From: Syntrophaceticus sp050949745
Lineage (GTDB): Bacteria; Bacillota; DSM-12270; Thermacetogeniales; Thermacetogeniaceae
NCBI GenBank assembly: GCA_050949745.1
Contig: JBMNGF010000002.1
Coordinates: forward strand, 62,001 to 126,000
Length of the DNA stretch: 64,000 bases
Direction of reading: 5' to 3'
In this document: piece after piece, positions 62,554-64,000 of the stretch
Layout: each line of letters starts with the position of its first letter
Position numbering within the stretch: position 1 is the first letter of the stretch
Translations under genes and position numbers: made by a program
The notes under the pieces: model-generated
Databases searched by the model: none
Told to the model about the DNA's origin: nothing
Seen by the model: the letters and a program-made list of their open reading frames with translations, nothing else

Positions 62554-63201
62554 TTAGAACAACCCTACAAAGGGCGTAGCGATCAATTGAGCTATTGTAT
62601 TCAATACATTTATAATAATACCGGATAATGGAAACAGGATTGTACCGATAATACCGGAGAATATCAAAACTATCAGAATAATAGCGCTGTATCTTTCCAG
62701 CTTATAGAGTATTTCATCTGAGCGCAGAAATCCAGCCAGTATCTTTGATCCATCCAATGGCGGTACAGGGATCAAATTGAATACAGCCAAATAAACATTG
62801 ATATATACAATTGCCCACATGATCTGAACTAGTATAGCATTAGAATAGGCCTGAGCACCTGGCAGGGCAAAATTCAAAATAAGCAGGGCTGTAAAGGCAA
62901 CAAAAAGATTCATTAAAGGACCTGCTGCAGAAACCTTCATCATTCCCTGAAGCCGGTCACCTCGAAAATTTAATGGGTTAACCTGAACCGGCTTTGCCCA
63001 GCCAAATCCCGCAACAATTAATAGGATAAAACCCAATGGATCAATATGGACCAATGGATTTAAAGTCATCCTCCCCATATAGCGGGCAGTAGGATCCCCT
63101 AGGCTATCCGCAACCTTGGCATGAGCATACTCATGAAAGGTCAATGCAATGAGCACTGCCGGGAGCCAGAGCAATATACGGGTTATGCTTATATCAAGCA
63201 T
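62554..63201 (-). CDS. Site-2-protease-type M50 metalloprotease
   Basis: 215 residues, membrane-embedded. Zinc motif HEYAH (HExxH, ~23) and NLIPVPPLDGSK (third ligand Asp, ~141) are intact. About five helices. Family members cleave within membranes; targets unknown. Genes of this type often sit next to trpS and scpAB in Clostridia. Confidence 0.92.
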   Translation of the reverse strand: MLDISITRILLWLPAVLIALTFHEYAHAKVADSLGDPTARYMGRMTLNPLVHIDPLGFILLIVAGFGWAKPVQVNPLNFRGDRLQGMMKVSAAGPLMNLFVAFTALLILNFALPGAQAYSNAILVQIMWAIVYINVYLAVFNLIPVPPLDGSKILAGFLRSDEILYKLERYSAIILIVLIFSGIIGTILFPLSGIIINVLNTIAQLIATPFVGLF

Positions 63202-63232
63202 TATTTCCCCTCCACAGATAGTTTATAAATGA

Positions 63233-64000
63233 TCAATAGAGACGTTCGGGAATACAGTGCAGCCTGATCAGGTCTCCCCATGTTTCCCTCTTCACAATGA
63301 CATCAGCATCCCCGTCATTCACCAGAACCACAGCAGGGCGCCTCAGTGCATTATAGTTGTTAGACATGGAATAATTATATGCTCCCGTACAGGACACCGC
63401 CAGCAGGTCCCCCGGTTCGATGGCAGGAACAGCAAGATCCCAGATCAGCATATCCCCAGTTTCACAACACCTTCCAGTTATGGCCACCTCTTCTTTCACA
63501 CAGTCCTCTGCCTTATTGGCAATAATTCCTTCGTAAACAGCCTGGTAAAGTGCGGGACGCAGATTGTCGGTCATTCCCCCATCAACAGCCACATACTTCC
63601 TCACCCCAGGGATTTCCTTACTGCTTCCTATTGTATAAATAGTAGTACCCGGAGGGCTGATAATGGAGCGTCCCGGCTCCACAAAGAGCTGTGGCCTAGG
63701 AAAATCATATTCATCACACTTCTTAGCAACAGCTTCTTTAATTACAGCAGCATATTCCTCTATAGAAGGGGGTATGTCCCCTGAACTGTAGTAAACACCA
63801 AGCCCCCCTCCCAGGTCAAGTTCCTCTGCTGTCCAACCAGTCTCTTGACGGGCATCCTGTAGGAAATCCATCATCACCTGAGCGGCACAGCGAAAAACAT
63901 TCAAATCTAAGATCTGGGAACCAATATGGCAGTGTACACCTTGCAGTTGCAAATAATGAGATTTTAAAACCCTTTTCACCGCACACATGGCATCCCCACC
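63233..64000 (-). CDS. lysA: Diaminopimelate decarboxylase, C-terminal part (runs off window)
   Basis: PLP enzyme making lysine. The 5' end lies beyond base 64000; the visible part is ~255 residues. CHIGSQI, DLGGGLGVYY (PLP phosphate site), EPGRSI, GRCCETGD (catalytic Cys) and AYNYSMSNNYN are all present and intact. Complements lysC in the aspartate pathway. Confidence 0.95.
   Translation of the reverse strand, partial: GGDAMCAVKRVLKSHYLQLQGVHCHIGSQILDLNVFRCAAQVMMDFLQDARQETGWTAEELDLGGGLGVYYSSGDIPPSIEEYAAVIKEAVAKKCDEYDFPRPQLFVEPGRSIISPPGTTIYTIGSSKEIPGVRKYVAVDGGMTDNLRPALYQAVYEGIIANKAEDCVKEEVAITGRCCETGDMLIWDLAVPAIEPGDLLAVSCTGAYNYSMSNNYNALRRPAVVLVNDGDADVIVKRETWGDLIRLHCIPERLY

Overview
The window is chromosomal DNA of an anaerobic, endospore-forming Clostridia-type Firmicute with a Wood-Ljungdahl (acetyl-CoA) pathway. 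The evidence is a near-complete carbonyl branch (metF, metV, acsE, acsD, acsC, acsB, acsA/cooS and two CooC-type ATPases), a selenocysteine formate dehydrogenase with an exported catalytic subunit, a heterodisulfide-reductase-type electron-transfer module, quinone-type prenyl and decarboxylase genes, and many sporulation genes (spoIVA, spoIIP, spmA, spmB, ytfJ, a dacF-like gene). Base composition looks mid-40s percent GC. The gene set fits acetogens or syntrophic acetate oxidisers related to Moorella, Thermacetogenium and Syntrophaceticus; that placement is inference. Nearly every gene lies on the minus strand and is read from high to low coordinates. The one clear plus-strand gene is a small 3D-domain protein at 14 kb. 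No insertion sequence, prophage or CRISPR array was seen.

Layout from low to high coordinates. 0-2.7 kb: metF (cut by the window edge), metV and an HdrA-MvhD fusion, the methylene-THF reductase module. 2.9-12.1 kb: the acs operon, ending in a 15-bp terminator hairpin and led by a good promoter near 12.28 kb. 12.5-14.5 kb: degV, tRNA-Leu(CAG) and the 3D-domain gene, which has an in-frame TGA in its signal peptide. 14.5-20.8 kb: fdhE, cytochrome b, Fe-S subunit and Sec-containing catalytic subunit of a Tat-exported formate dehydrogenase, with tatC next door. 20.8-25.7 kb: polyprenyl diphosphate synthase, UbiD-type decarboxylase, a degenerate prenyl-synthase-like protein, HdrB and HdrC. 26-29.2 kb: speD, a large membrane protein and tRNA-Pro(GGG), with two copies of a palindromic intergenic repeat. 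29.2-33.8 kb: lysC, thrB, thrC, hom. 33.9-42 kb: spoIVA, plsY, der, a DUF512 radical-SAM-like gene, a DUF3189 gene, a small conserved gene, spoIIP and a DUF1614 gene. 42-50.4 kb: mobA, an FmdB-type zinc ribbon, an ispH-rpsA fusion, plsC, cmk, aroA, aroF, ferredoxin, aroH and a HutP-family gene. 50.4-55.4 kb: two uncharacterised genes, cobO and a btuD-btuC-btuF corrinoid uptake system. 55.4-64 kb: rluB, spmB, spmA, dacF, ytfJ, a DUF2953 gene, scpB, scpA, trpS, an M50 metalloprotease and lysA (cut by the window edge).

How the parts fit. The acs operon makes or breaks acetyl-CoA; its corrinoid protein needs cobalamin, which the cobO and btu genes supply. MetF-MetV-HdrA-MvhD feeds the methyl branch with an electron-bifurcating type of partner. 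The exported formate dehydrogenase with its membrane cytochrome b could pass formate electrons to a quinone pool made by the prenyl-synthase/UbiD cluster, or run in reverse, which would couple the pathway to the proton gradient. TatC would export the folded catalytic subunit.

Points most worth a second look: the TGA in the 3D-domain gene, which falls at a possible lipobox position and is followed by a SECIS-like hairpin; ispH-rpsA, which has no ATG, GTG or TTG upstream of its essential first cysteine; the degenerate prenyl-synthase paralogue; the HdrA-MvhD / HdrBC split; the BtuD C-terminal extension; and a perfect 16-bp palindrome upstream of the hdrA-metVF unit.
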